From Robiginitalea sp. (lineage in GTDB: Bacteria > Bacteroidota > Bacteroidia > Flavobacteriales > Flavobacteriaceae), in contig JAHECA010000002.1 in the NCBI GenBank assembly GCA_024642005.1, positions 126,756-190,755 on the forward strand: 64,000 nt of DNA, read 5' to 3'. The translations under genes and the position numbers were made by a program. Of the stretch, positions 27,894-35,483 are shown piece by piece. Positions within the stretch are counted from its first letter, which is position 1. Each line of letters opens with the position of its first letter. A model generated the notes under the pieces. The model did not search any database, was not told the origin of the DNA, and was given only the letters and a program-made list of their open reading frames with translations.

Positions 27894-28552
27894 GCGCGTT
27901 GCAGGGTGGCCAGCCTGTCAATGGTTTGCACGGGCTCCCGTGAACCGAAAACAAGGCTCCCGGCAACCAGCACATCCGTTCCGGCATCCAAAAGGGCCTG
28001 GGCGTTCTCGAGGTTTACTCCCCCGTCTACTTCAATAAGTGTCTCACAGCCGCGCTGTGCGATCAGTGCCTTCAAAGCTTTTATTTTGTCGTAGGTTCGT
28101 TCGATAAAGGTCTGTCCCCCGAACCCGGGGTTTACGCCCATCATACAAACCACGTCTATGTGTTCCAGCACTTCCGAAAGCAGCTGCACCGGGGTATGCG
28201 GGTTCAGGGCTACCCCAGCCTTCATTCCGGCCTGATGGATGTGTTCCAGGGTCCGGTGCAGGTGCGTGCAGGCCTCGTAGTGGACGGTGAGGTTGTAGGC
28301 ACCCAAATTGGCAAAGGTTTCCACATAGCGGTCGGGGTCGACAATCATCAGATGTACATCGAGGGGTTTGGTGGCGTGGCGCTGGATTGCTTTGATCACG
28401 GGCATCCCATAAGAAATGTTGGGCACAAACAGCCCGTCCATCACATCGATGTGGTGCCATCCGGCGGCGCTTTGGTTAACCATTTCGACGGCCTGTTGCA
28501 GATTTCCGAAATCGGCAGCCAGCAGGGAAGGGGCTATAATGGGGTGTTTCAT
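27890..28552 (-). CDS. rpe: Ribulose-phosphate 3-epimerase
   Basis: Rpe interconverts ribulose 5-phosphate and xylulose 5-phosphate in the pentose phosphate pathway. The 220 residues form a TIM barrel with IIAPSLLAADFGNL at the N-terminus, the metal-site HIDVMDGLFVPNISYG, VHYEACTHLHRTL, VNPGFGGQ, and the C-terminal EVDGGVNLENA, all diagnostic. The ATG at 28552 is chosen because the conserved N-terminus starts there; the open frame upstream is not conserved in character. It is convergent with, and touches, the CBS-domain gene, and lies 49 bp downstream of the VOC gene. Confidence 0.97.
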   Translation of the reverse strand: MKHPIIAPSLLAADFGNLQQAVEMVNQSAAGWHHIDVMDGLFVPNISYGMPVIKAIQRHATKPLDVHLMIVDPDRYVETFANLGAYNLTVHYEACTHLHRTLEHIHQAGMKAGVALNPHTPVQLLSEVLEHIDVVCMMGVNPGFGGQTFIERTYDKIKALKALIAQRGCETLIEVDGGVNLENAQALLDAGTDVLVAGSLVFGSREPVQTIDRLATLQRA

Positions 28553-28601
28553 AAATGCGAAATTCTGGTGCCGTAAAGGTACATATTTTCCGAAGGAAGC
28601 C

Positions 28602-29114
28602 TCAGTCTTCCTCCAGGGTGCCCAACAGGTCAGCCAGGTCGAGGGGTTGGGTGTACATCTGCAGGCTGCCATCGGCCTGACGGGGCCATTGAGCCATGGG
28701 CCTGTCCCAGTAAAGCTCCACTCCGTTGCCGTCCGGATCGTCCAGGTACAGGGCCTCCGACACCCCGTGGTCGGCTGCCCCGCTGAGTGGGTAGTCGGCC
28801 TGAAGCAGCCGCCGGTAAATGACGGCCAGGTCGCTGCGGCTCGGATACAGGAAGGCGGTGTGGAAAAGCCCGGCCGAGTTGCGCGGGGCCGGCGGGGCGT
28901 CCTTGCTGTACCAGATATTCAAGCCGATGTGGTGGTGGTACCCTCCCGTTGCCAAAAAAACAGCCTCCTGCCCATACCGTTGGGTTACCTCAAAGCCCAG
29001 CAAATCGCGGTAAAACTTCAGTGCGCGTGCCAGGTCGGCCACCTTCAGGTGAATGTGCCCCACGCGGATGCCGGCAGGGGCGCGATAGGGGTCGTTGTGG
29101 GCTGCTTCGCTCAT
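28602..29114 (-). CDS. VOC (glyoxalase/dioxygenase-fold) family protein
   Basis: The protein of about 170 residues has two beta-alpha-beta-beta-beta modules of the vicinal-oxygen-chelate fold. Likely metal ligands are the His in VGHIHLKV and the Glu in GNGVELYWDRP, with HTAFLYPSRSDL opening the second module and GYHHHIGLNIW before it. It resembles the N-terminal part of catechol 2,3-dioxygenase-like (CatE) proteins, but the reaction is unknown. The frame extends upstream through a hairpin to 29183; starts at 29141 or 29114 both lie beyond that hairpin, and I take 29114. It is downstream of rpoD on the same strand. Confidence 0.8.
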   Translation of the reverse strand: MSEAAHNDPYRAPAGIRVGHIHLKVADLARALKFYRDLLGFEVTQRYGQEAVFLATGGYHHHIGLNIWYSKDAPPAPRNSAGLFHTAFLYPSRSDLAVIYRRLLQADYPLSGAADHGVSEALYLDDPDGNGVELYWDRPMAQWPRQADGSLQMYTQPLDLADLLGTLEED

Positions 29115-29145
29115 AGGGAGATAATCAACAGGACTTTGCATAAAT

Positions 29146-29174
29146 GAAAAAACTCCGGTAATCAGCCGGAGTTT
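29146..29174 (-). terminator. Hairpin terminator or attenuator upstream of the VOC gene
   Basis: On the minus strand, a 9-bp stem AAACTCCGG / CCGGAGTTT with a 7-nt loop is followed by six Ts. It sits about 115 bp after rpoD and only 32 bp before the VOC start, so it may also act as an attenuator for that gene. Confidence 0.8.
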
Positions 29175-29245
29175 ATTCATCAATCAAAAAACGAACAGTC
29201 ATGATAAACTGCTGTTGCGGTGTACAAAATACAAACTTTATACCA

Positions 29246-29268
29246 AAATTCCAATCAGGTTGGAATTT
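29246..29268 (-). terminator. Hairpin directly after rpoD
   Basis: A 9-bp stem AAATTCCAA / TTGGAATTT with a 5-nt loop lies 20 bp after the rpoD stop; the T run after it is short (ATTTTGG), so it may be a weak first terminator. Confidence 0.6.
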
Positions 29269-29288
29269 AACGTGCATTTTGCATTTCC

Positions 29289-30152
29289 CTATCCGAGATA
29301 AGTCTTCAGGATCTTGGAACGGGAGGTATGTTTCAGGCGGCGAATGGCCTTCTCCTTGATCTGGCGCACGCGTTCGCGGGTCAGGTCAAAGGTTTCGCCT
29401 ATTTCTTCAAGGGTCATCGAATGCTGGCCTGCCAGACCAAAGTAAAGGCGGATTACATCGGCCTCGCGGGGGGTCAGGGTTTCCAGGGCCCGTTCAATTT
29501 CGGTGCGCAGCGATTCGTGCAGCAGCTCCTTGTCGGGGTTGGGCGATTCCCCGCTGCGCAGTACGTCGTACAGGTTGGAATCTTCCCCGTCAATGAGGGG
29601 GGCGTCCATGGATACGTGGCGGCCCGAGTTCTTCAGGGACTGCTTCACGTCTTCCACGGTCATGTCGAGTTCCTTGGCGATCTCTTCGGCAGAAGGCACG
29701 CGCTCGTGTGCCTGCTCCAGGAAGGCAAAGGTCTTGTTGATCTTGTTGATGGAGCCGATCTTGTTCAGCGGCAGCCGCACGATGCGCGACTGTTCGGCCA
29801 GCGCCTGCAGAATGGACTGGCGAATCCACCAAACTGCGTAGGAAATGAATTTGAAACCGCGGGTTTCGTCAAAGCGTTGAGCGGCTTTGATCAGGCCGAG
29901 GTTCCCTTCGTTAATGAGGTCGGGGAGGGTAAGCCCCTGGTTCTGGTATTGCTTGGCTACCGATACCACAAAGCGGAGGTTGGCCTTGGTGAGCTTTTCC
30001 AAAGCGGCCTGGTCGCCAGCCTTGATCCGCTGTGCCAGTTCTACTTCCTCATCTGCCGTGATCAGGTCTACCTTGCCAATTTCCTGTAGGTATTTGTCCA
30101 GCGAAGCCGTTTCGCGGTTGGTAACCTGTTTTGTGATCTTTAATTGTCTCAT
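29289..30152 (-). CDS. rpoD: Primary RNA polymerase sigma factor (sigma-70 family)
   Basis: The 287-residue sigma factor lacks the large region 1.1 of E. coli RpoD, as is normal for the Bacteroidota housekeeping sigma. Region 1.2 is visible ([26 protein letters not shown]), then regions 2.1-2.4 including [21 protein letters not shown] and [21 protein letters not shown], region 3, and region 4.2 with [23 protein letters not shown]. It would recognise the TTTG / TAnnTTTG promoters found in this window. The upstream region of about 400 bp contains an inverted repeat (30211-30225). Two hairpins follow the gene. Confidence 0.96.
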   Translation of the reverse strand: MRQLKITKQVTNRETASLDKYLQEIGKVDLITADEEVELAQRIKAGDQAALEKLTKANLRFVVSVAKQYQNQGLTLPDLINEGNLGLIKAAQRFDETRGFKFISYAVWWIRQSILQALAEQSRIVRLPLNKIGSINKINKTFAFLEQAHERVPSAEEIAKELDMTVEDVKQSLKNSGRHVSMDAPLIDGEDSNLYDVLRSGESPNPDKELLHESLRTEIERALETLTPREADVIRLYFGLAGQHSMTLEEIGETFDLTRERVRQIKEKAIRRLKHTSRSKILKTYLG

Positions 30153-30504
30153 CTAAAGATATCCTGTTTGGGGGTTCATGCATTGCTGCATTTAGTTATA
30201 CGTATGAAACGTGTAAAGGTTACACCTGGTTTGCAAAAATTTAACATTTTCTGCAAAATGCCCTGAAAATGGGCTAATGCCCATGAACTTTATTGTTTCG
30301 CTGCGGCCAATCTTCAGAACCGGCGCTTTCGTTGTACTTGGGCAAGCCTTCTGGCGTCGATTGATCGATGCAGGGGGCAAAGGCAAACGCCCCCAAATCC
30401 CCGGGAAAAAGATAGCCGCCCGAAGTGCAAAATCCTGGCGTAAAATCAATGCATAGCGGGTAATTGGTCGCGGCCCGGCACCCTGCAGCCTACGGGCAGC
30501 TGCA
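30153..30504. other. Gene-free region upstream of rpoD
   Basis: About 350 bp without a credible gene. It presumably holds the rpoD promoter, but I see no clear TTTG / TAnnTTTG pair. It contains the inverted repeat GTGTAA-N3-TTACAC (30211-30225), the palindrome ATACGTAT (30198-30205), ATGGGC-TAAT-GCCCAT (30269-30284) and an AT-rich stretch around 30228-30260. The right end approaches the pnp terminator. Confidence 0.6.
30211..30225. promoter_or_regulatory. Inverted repeat in the rpoD upstream region
   Basis: GTGTAA AGG TTACAC is a perfect 6-bp inverted repeat with a 3-bp centre, 59 bp before the rpoD ATG, the size of a typical dimeric-regulator site. Function is inferred only from symmetry and position. 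Confidence 0.35.
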
Positions 30505-30532
30505 TAAAAAAACCCCTGTTGCCAGGGGTTTT
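30505..30532 (-). terminator. Rho-independent terminator after pnp
   Basis: On the minus strand a 10-bp stem AAAACCCCTG / CAGGGGTTTT with a 4-nt loop runs into seven Ts, 23 bp after the pnp stop. Confidence 0.93.
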
Positions 30533-30554
30533 GCTTATTCAGTTCTGATCAGGA

Positions 30555-32825
30555 TCAGTCGCGGTCACGACGCGGTGGGCGTCCACCGCGATCCCGGTCG
30601 CGTCCGCGATCGCCCCCGCGGCGATCTCCGCCACGACGGTCACCGCCACGCCGGTCTCCTCCCCGGTCGCCTTCACGGCGCGGGGGGCGTTCTTCCCAGC
30701 CTTCCGGCTTGGGAAGCAACACCTTGCGGGAAACCCGGTCTTTCTTGGTGCGTGCGTCAATTCCCAGGTGTTTAACGTCGAATACGTCGCCAATGCTGAG
30801 TACGTCTTCAACATGCTCGGTCCGTTTCCAGTCGATCTCAGATACGTGCAGCAGCGTTTCGTTGCCAGGGGCTTCGCTGTATTCCACCACGGCTCCGAAT
30901 TCGAGGATCTTAATCACCTTCACCTCATAGATGCTTCCTTCCTCAGGCACAAACATGATGGAGTCGATTTTGGCCAATACCGCGTCGATACCGCTTTGGT
31001 CGGTGCCGAGGATTTCCACGATGCCTTCCCCGGTAACCGGGTCTTCGTTGATAACGATGGTGGTCTTGGTGGTCTTCTGCAGTTCCTGGATTACCTCGCC
31101 TCCCTTGCCGATCACGGCACCGATATACTCGTTCGGGATAATGCGTGTAACCATCTTCGGGGCGTGCGGTTTCACTTCCGCATTGGGCGCTGCAATGGTA
31201 TCGTTGAGTTTCTCCAGAATGTGCATGCGTCCCTCCCGGGCCTGCTTCAGGGCTTTGATGAGGATTTCATAGGCCAGGCCCTTGATCTTGATATCCATCT
31301 GGCAGGCGGTTATCCCGTCGGCCGTACCGGTTACCTTGAAGTCCATATCGCCCAGGTGGTCTTCGTCCCCAAGGATGTCAGACAGGACGGCGTACTTGCC
31401 GGTCTCGGCATCGGAGATAAGCCCCATGGCGATCCCGGAAACCGGTTTTTTCAACTGTACCCCGGCATCCATCAGGGCCATGGTACCGGCACAGACGGTA
31501 GCCATCGACGAAGAACCGTTGCTTTCCAGTACTTCAGATACCACCCGTACGGTATACGGGCAGTCGGCGGGCACCATGCGGGTCAGGGCCCGCTGGGCCA
31601 GGTTGCCGTGCCCGATTTCCCGGCGTGAGGTGCCCATGATGCGGCGCGCTTCTCCGGTGGAGAAAGGCGGGAAGTTGTAGTGCAGGTAGAAGCGCTCTTC
31701 CCCTTCGAACGAAGGCATGTCGATAATGTTGGCCTCGCGGGAGGTTCCCAGGGTCACTGTGGCCAGGGCCTGGGTTTCGCCCCGGGTAAAGAGAGCCGAG
31801 CCGTGGGTGGAAGGCAGGTAGTCTACCTCGCACCAAATCGGGCGAATCTCGTCGGTCTTACGCCCGTCCAGGCGCTTGCCCTCGTCGAGGGTCAGGTTCC
31901 GGACGGCTTCCTTTTCGGTCTTGTAGTAATATTTCTTGATCAGGTCGCCGGCTTCTTCCAGTTCCTCCTCGGTGAAGGATGACTTTACCGCCTCTTTGAG
32001 TTCAGAGAAAGCGCTGCTGCGCTCCTGCTTGGAAGAGCCACCCTTGGCAATGGCGTATGCCTTGTCGTAAGCCAGGCTGCGCACTTTCTCGGCAAGGGTT
32101 TCGTTTTCTTCGGCCTGTTTGTATTCGCGAACCGCTTTGCGGCCCACCCTGTCGGCCAGGCGCTGCTGGGCCTCGATTTGTGCCTTGATGGCTTCGTGGG
32201 CGAATTTGATGGCTTCGGTCATATCCTCTTCAGATACCTCATTCATCTCGCCTTCCACCATCATGACCGAATCGATGGAAGCACCCACAATCATGTCGAT
32301 ATCGGAAGACGCGAGCTGGGTGCGGGTCGGGTTGATAACGAACTGCCCGTCTACGCGGCCCACCCGTACTTCAGAAATGGCGCATTCAAAGGGGAAGTCA
32401 GACAGCTGGATGGCTGCAGAGGCGGCCAGGCCGGCCATGGCGTCTGGCATCACATCTTCGTCGTGAGACATGAGCTGGATCATGACCTGGGTCTCAGCGT
32501 GGTAATCTTTCGGGAAGAGCGGGCGCAGTACCCGGTCTACCAGGCGCATCACCAGGATTTCCCCGTTGCTCGGCCTTGCCTCGCGCTTGAAGAAACCACC
32601 GGGATACCGACCCGATGCGTGGAATTTCTCACGATAATCTACGGTGAGGGGCAGAAAGTCTACATCTGCAGCTTCGTAATTGGACACTACCGTGCAAAGC
32701 AGCATGCACTTGCCCGATTGCACGACTACGGAGCCGTGCGCTTGTTTGGCCAGTTTGCCGGTTTCGATAGAGATTTCCCTACCGTCCCCGAGGCTGATGA
32801 CCTCTTTAATAGGAGTTGGAATCAT
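30555..32825 (-). CDS. pnp: Polyribonucleotide nucleotidyltransferase (PNPase)
   Basis: PNPase degrades RNA 3' to 5' by phosphorolysis. The 756 residues show two RNase PH-like domains (the second with [16 protein letters not shown] and [12 protein letters not shown]), a KH domain ([18 protein letters not shown]) and an S1 domain ([17 protein letters not shown]). Residues 714-756 form an unusual tail of repeated GGDRR units rich in Arg, Gly and Asp, which should add nonspecific RNA binding. It is downstream of rpsO, as in many bacteria, but a terminator lies between them. The 5' region is about 170 bp and includes a GC-rich hairpin. Confidence 0.97.
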   Translation of the reverse strand: MIPTPIKEVISLGDGREISIETGKLAKQAHGSVVVQSGKCMLLCTVVSNYEAADVDFLPLTVDYREKFHASGRYPGGFFKREARPSNGEILVMRLVDRVLRPLFPKDYHAETQVMIQLMSHDEDVMPDAMAGLAASAAIQLSDFPFECAISEVRVGRVDGQFVINPTRTQLASSDIDMIVGASIDSVMMVEGEMNEVSEEDMTEAIKFAHEAIKAQIEAQQRLADRVGRKAVREYKQAEENETLAEKVRSLAYDKAYAIAKGGSSKQERSSAFSELKEAVKSSFTEEELEEAGDLIKKYYYKTEKEAVRNLTLDEGKRLDGRKTDEIRPIWCEVDYLPSTHGSALFTRGETQALATVTLGTSREANIIDMPSFEGEERFYLHYNFPPFSTGEARRIMGTSRREIGHGNLAQRALTRMVPADCPYTVRVVSEVLESNGSSSMATVCAGTMALMDAGVQLKKPVSGIAMGLISDAETGKYAVLSDILGDEDHLGDMDFKVTGTADGITACQMDIKIKGLAYEILIKALKQAREGRMHILEKLNDTIAAPNAEVKPHAPKMVTRIIPNEYIGAVIGKGGEVIQELQKTTKTTIVINEDPVTGEGIVEILGTDQSGIDAVLAKIDSIMFVPEEGSIYEVKVIKILEFGAVVEYSEAPGNETLLHVSEIDWKRTEHVEDVLSIGDVFDVKHLGIDARTKKDRVSRKVLLPKPEGWEERPPRREGDRGGDRRGGDRRGGDRRGGDRGRDRDRGGRPPRRDRD

Positions 32826-32948
32826 ACGTTGTAATTAAGTCCCTGTCTTGCAGGAAAAGGTTAAACATGGTCTCCCGTCTTACCGGACGGTCAGGGTGTG
32901 TGTTGTGTGGGTCGACCCATGAAAAACCGAGGAGTAAGCTTTTTATGT

Positions 32949-32963
32949 CGCCCCGCCGGGGCG
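32949..32963. repeat. GC-rich hairpin between rpsO and pnp
   Basis: CGCCCCG-C-CGGGGCG is a perfect 7-bp inverted repeat about 125 bp before the pnp start. If transcribed it would fold in the pnp leader, where structured, nuclease-processed leaders are known in enterobacteria; a link here is speculative. Confidence 0.4.
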
Positions 32964-32995
32964 GGGGCTTAATGGGCTGGCGGCCAGGGCTGCCA

Positions 32996-33029
32996 TAAAT
33001 AGAAACAGGGGAACCGAAAGGCTCCCCTG
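32996..33029 (-). terminator. Terminator after rpsO
   Basis: On the minus strand CAGGGGAGCC / GGTTCCCCTG pairs with one mismatch around a 4-nt loop and is followed by TTTCTATTT. It is 7 bp after the rpsO stop and should separate rpsO from pnp, at least partly. Confidence 0.8.
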
Positions 33030-33035
33030 CGTCTT

Positions 33036-33305
33036 TTATTTACGGATATTGAGTTCCTTGATCAGTTCGCGGTACTTTTCGATATCCTTGTTTTTAAGGT
33101 AATCCAACAGGCTGCGGCGCTTTCCTACCAGTTTCACCAGGGCGCGCTCGGTGTTGAAATCCTTTTTGTTCTTTTTCAGGTGCTCGGTTAGGTGGTTGAT
33201 CCGGTGCGTGAACAAGGCGATCTGCCCTTCGGTTGCTCCTGTGTTGGTTTCGGAACCTCCGTGTTGCTTGAAGATTTCCGACTTGATTTCTTTGGTTAAA
33301 TACAT
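33036..33305 (-). CDS. rpsO: 30S ribosomal protein S15
   Basis: The 89-residue protein is the normal size for S15, which binds 16S rRNA early in small-subunit assembly. Diagnostic stretches are GSSETNTGATEGQIA-like (here GGSETNTGATEGQIALFTHRI), HLKKNKKDFNTERAL and LVGKRRSLLDYLKNKD. It is upstream of pnp. Its leader of roughly 55 nt after the -7 box contains a 9-bp inverted repeat, of interest because S15 represses its own mRNA in other bacteria. Confidence 0.98.
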   Translation of the reverse strand: MYLTKEIKSEIFKQHGGSETNTGATEGQIALFTHRINHLTEHLKKNKKDFNTERALVKLVGKRRSLLDYLKNKDIEKYRELIKELNIRK

Positions 33306-33336
33306 GCCAATATTGTTGTAAATGATTATTATGTAT

Positions 33337-33355
33337 CTGATTGACGGTCAATCAG
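33337..33355. promoter_or_regulatory. Inverted repeat in the rpsO leader
   Basis: CTGATTGAC-G-GTCAATCAG is a perfect 9-bp inverted repeat with a single central base, about 32 bp before the rpsO start and just after its -7 element. It could be a DNA operator or part of an autoregulatory mRNA structure. Confidence 0.45.
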
Positions 33356-33359
33356 GGCG

Positions 33360-33367
33360 CAAAGATA
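33360..33367 (-). promoter_or_regulatory. Bacteroidota -7 element before rpsO
   Basis: TATCTTTG on the minus strand fits TAnnTTTG, 54 bp before the ATG. No convincing -33 TTTG is seen. Confidence 0.5.
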
Positions 33368-33445
33368 GTACTATTTTTTGGATACCCTGGCCAGCGTCTG
33401 CCGAAATTTACACCCCGGAATTCCGCTGCCCCTGGAGATTCAGCC

Positions 33446-34321
33446 CTATTCGTCGGCATCCTCCCCGCGCAAGGGCTGGTTCTGGATCAGGTCCAGGTAG
33501 CGGTTCACTTGCTTTTTCAGGTCGCGGCGGTGTACAATAAAATCGAGGAAGCCGTGCTCCAGCACGAATTCGGAGGTTTGGAAATCGGGCGGCAATTCCT
33601 TGCCTGTCGCTTCCTTGACCACCCTCGGGCCGGCAAAACCGATCAGGGCGCCTGGCTCTGCGATGTTGATGTCGCCAAGCATGGCGTAAGAGGCCGTGGT
33701 GCCTCCCGTAGTGGGGTCGGTACAGAGCGATATATAGGGCAGGCCGGCATCAGATAGCTGGGCCAGTTTGGCCGAGGTTTTGGCAAGCTGCATCAGCGAA
33801 AGGGCTGCTTCCATCATGCGGGCGCCCCCCGACTTGGAGATCATCAGGAAGGGCAGGCGATTTTTGATGGCATAGTCGATGGCCCGGGCTATCTTCTCGC
33901 CCACCACGCTTCCCATGGAGCCGCCGATAAAGGCGAAGTCCATACAGGCCACCACCATGTCGCGCCCCATAGATTTGCCCACTGCGGTACGCACGGCATC
34001 GTTCAGCCCCGTTTTCTTCTCAGCAGCCACCAGGCGCTCAGAATACTTCTTCGTATCGACGAATTTCAGCGGGTCTTTAGAGCGCAGGCCGGGGTCCAGT
34101 TCGGTGAATTTGTTGTCGTCGAACAGGATCTGGAAGTACTCCTTGCTGCCGATGCGGACGTGGTAATCGTCCTCGGGGCTCACATAGAAATTTCGGGCGA
34201 GTTCTTCCGACTCCACGATCTTCCCGGTAGGGGATTTGTACCACAGGCCCCGGGGAGTGTCTTTCTTCTCCTCGGTAGCCGTTTGTATGCCTTTTTCTTT
34301 TCTTTTAAACCAGGACGACAT
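33446..34321 (-). CDS. accD: Acetyl-CoA carboxylase carboxyltransferase subunit beta, lacking zinc-ribbon cysteines
   Basis: AccD is one half of the carboxyltransferase that makes malonyl-CoA for fatty acid synthesis. The 291 residues keep the crotonase-type core, including [38 protein letters not shown] and [17 protein letters not shown]. In E. coli a C4 zinc ribbon lies near the N-terminus; the aligned part here ([12 protein letters not shown] and [10 protein letters not shown]) has no cysteines at those places, so zinc binding appears lost. It is 35 bp downstream of fbaA and probably in one operon with it. Confidence 0.95.
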   Translation of the reverse strand: MSSWFKRKEKGIQTATEEKKDTPRGLWYKSPTGKIVESEELARNFYVSPEDDYHVRIGSKEYFQILFDDNKFTELDPGLRSKDPLKFVDTKKYSERLVAAEKKTGLNDAVRTAVGKSMGRDMVVACMDFAFIGGSMGSVVGEKIARAIDYAIKNRLPFLMISKSGGARMMEAALSLMQLAKTSAKLAQLSDAGLPYISLCTDPTTGGTTASYAMLGDINIAEPGALIGFAGPRVVKEATGKELPPDFQTSEFVLEHGFLDFIVHRRDLKKQVNRYLDLIQNQPLRGEDADE

Positions 34322-34356
34322 GCGATGTACTCTTTAGAAGGTTATAGCTTCCTGCG

Positions 34357-35424
34357 CTACAGGGTATTTATGTTGTTCAGGTCTTCAAAGGCCTTTTTCA
34401 GTCTGGCCACAAAGGTCTTCTCGCCTTCGCGAAGCCAGACCCGGGGGTCGTAGTATTTCTTGTTAGGCTGGTCGGAGCCCTCGGGGTTGCCGATCTGAGA
34501 TTGCAGGTAGGCGCTCTTGTCGTGCATGTAGTCGCGTACCCCGGCCGTGAAGGCGTACTGCAGGTCGGTATCGATGTTCATCTTGATAACCCCGTACCCG
34601 ATGGCTTCCCTGATTTCCTCCAGGGTAGAACCCGAGCCGCCGTGGAACACAAAATCGATGTGGTTGTGGCCCAGCTTGTATTTCTGCGTAATATACTCTT
34701 GCGAATTGCGGAGGATTTTAGGCGTAAGTTTCACATTGCCGGGCTTGTAAACCCCGTGAACGTTCCCGAAGGCCGCCGCTATGGTAAAGCGATGGCTCAC
34801 CTTAGAGAGCTCCTCGTAGGCGTAGGCCACCTCTTCGGGCTGGGTGTAGAGCTTGGAGTCGTCTACCCCGGTATTGTCCACCCCGTCTTCCTCTCCCCCG
34901 GTAATGCCGAGTTCGATCTCCAGGGTCATATCCATTTTACTCATGCGGGCCAGATACTGCTTGCATATCTCGATGTTCTCCTTAAGAGGTTCTTCCGAGA
35001 GGTCGATCATGTGCGAGCTGAACAGCGACTTGCCGGTGGCGTTGTAATGGGCCTCGCTGGCGTCGAGCAGGCCGTCGATCCAGGGAAGCAGCTTTTTGGC
35101 GCAATGGTCGGTGTGCAAAATCACCGTGGCCCCGTAGGCCTCGGCCAACTGGTGAACGTGCTTGGCGCCGGCAATGGCACCCAGCACGGCTGCACGCTGA
35201 TTTTCATTCGAAAGCCCTTTGCCGGCATTGAACTGGGCGCCGCCATTGGAAAACTGTATGATTACGGGTGCCTTCAGGGCGGCGGCGGTTTCCAAAACCC
35301 CGTTCACGGTATCGGATCCGATCACGTTTACCGCCGGCAGGGCGAAGCTTTTCTGCTTGGCATATTTGAAGATCTGTTGTACTTCATCACCGGTGGCAAC
35401 CCCCGGTTTTATTGAATGCGCCAT
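34357..35424 (-). CDS. fbaA: Class II fructose-bisphosphate aldolase
   Basis: The 355-residue zinc enzyme cleaves fructose 1,6-bisphosphate in glycolysis and acts in reverse in gluconeogenesis. It matches the E. coli FbaA type in length and motifs: VIIQFSNGGAQFNAGKGL, LHTDHCAKKLLPWIDGLL with metal-binding His, AAFGNVHGVYKPGNV, and FHGGSGST. The ATG at 35424 starts the conserved N-terminus (MAHSIKPGVATG); the frame extends 39 bases further upstream without support. A -7 box precedes it and accD follows 35 bp downstream. Confidence 0.97.
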   Translation of the reverse strand: MAHSIKPGVATGDEVQQIFKYAKQKSFALPAVNVIGSDTVNGVLETAAALKAPVIIQFSNGGAQFNAGKGLSNENQRAAVLGAIAGAKHVHQLAEAYGATVILHTDHCAKKLLPWIDGLLDASEAHYNATGKSLFSSHMIDLSEEPLKENIEICKQYLARMSKMDMTLEIELGITGGEEDGVDNTGVDDSKLYTQPEEVAYAYEELSKVSHRFTIAAAFGNVHGVYKPGNVKLTPKILRNSQEYITQKYKLGHNHIDFVFHGGSGSTLEEIREAIGYGVIKMNIDTDLQYAFTAGVRDYMHDKSAYLQSQIGNPEGSDQPNKKYYDPRVWLREGEKTFVARLKKAFEDLNNINTL

Positions 35425-35460
35425 GTTTTTGTTTCTTAAGTGTTGGTCAGATTCTCGCGA

Positions 35461-35468
35461 CAAAAGTA
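35461..35468 (-). promoter_or_regulatory. Bacteroidota -7 element before fbaA
   Basis: TACTTTTG on the minus strand matches TAnnTTTG, 36 bp before the ATG. No clear -33 TTTG was found at the usual distance. Confidence 0.5.
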
Positions 35469-35483
35469 ATAATTAAAGCCGGA

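Noticed and set aside
29114-29183. Longer N-terminus for the VOC protein starting at 29183 or 29180
   Set aside because: It would translate through a terminator-type hairpin and adds residues unlike the family's N-terminus.
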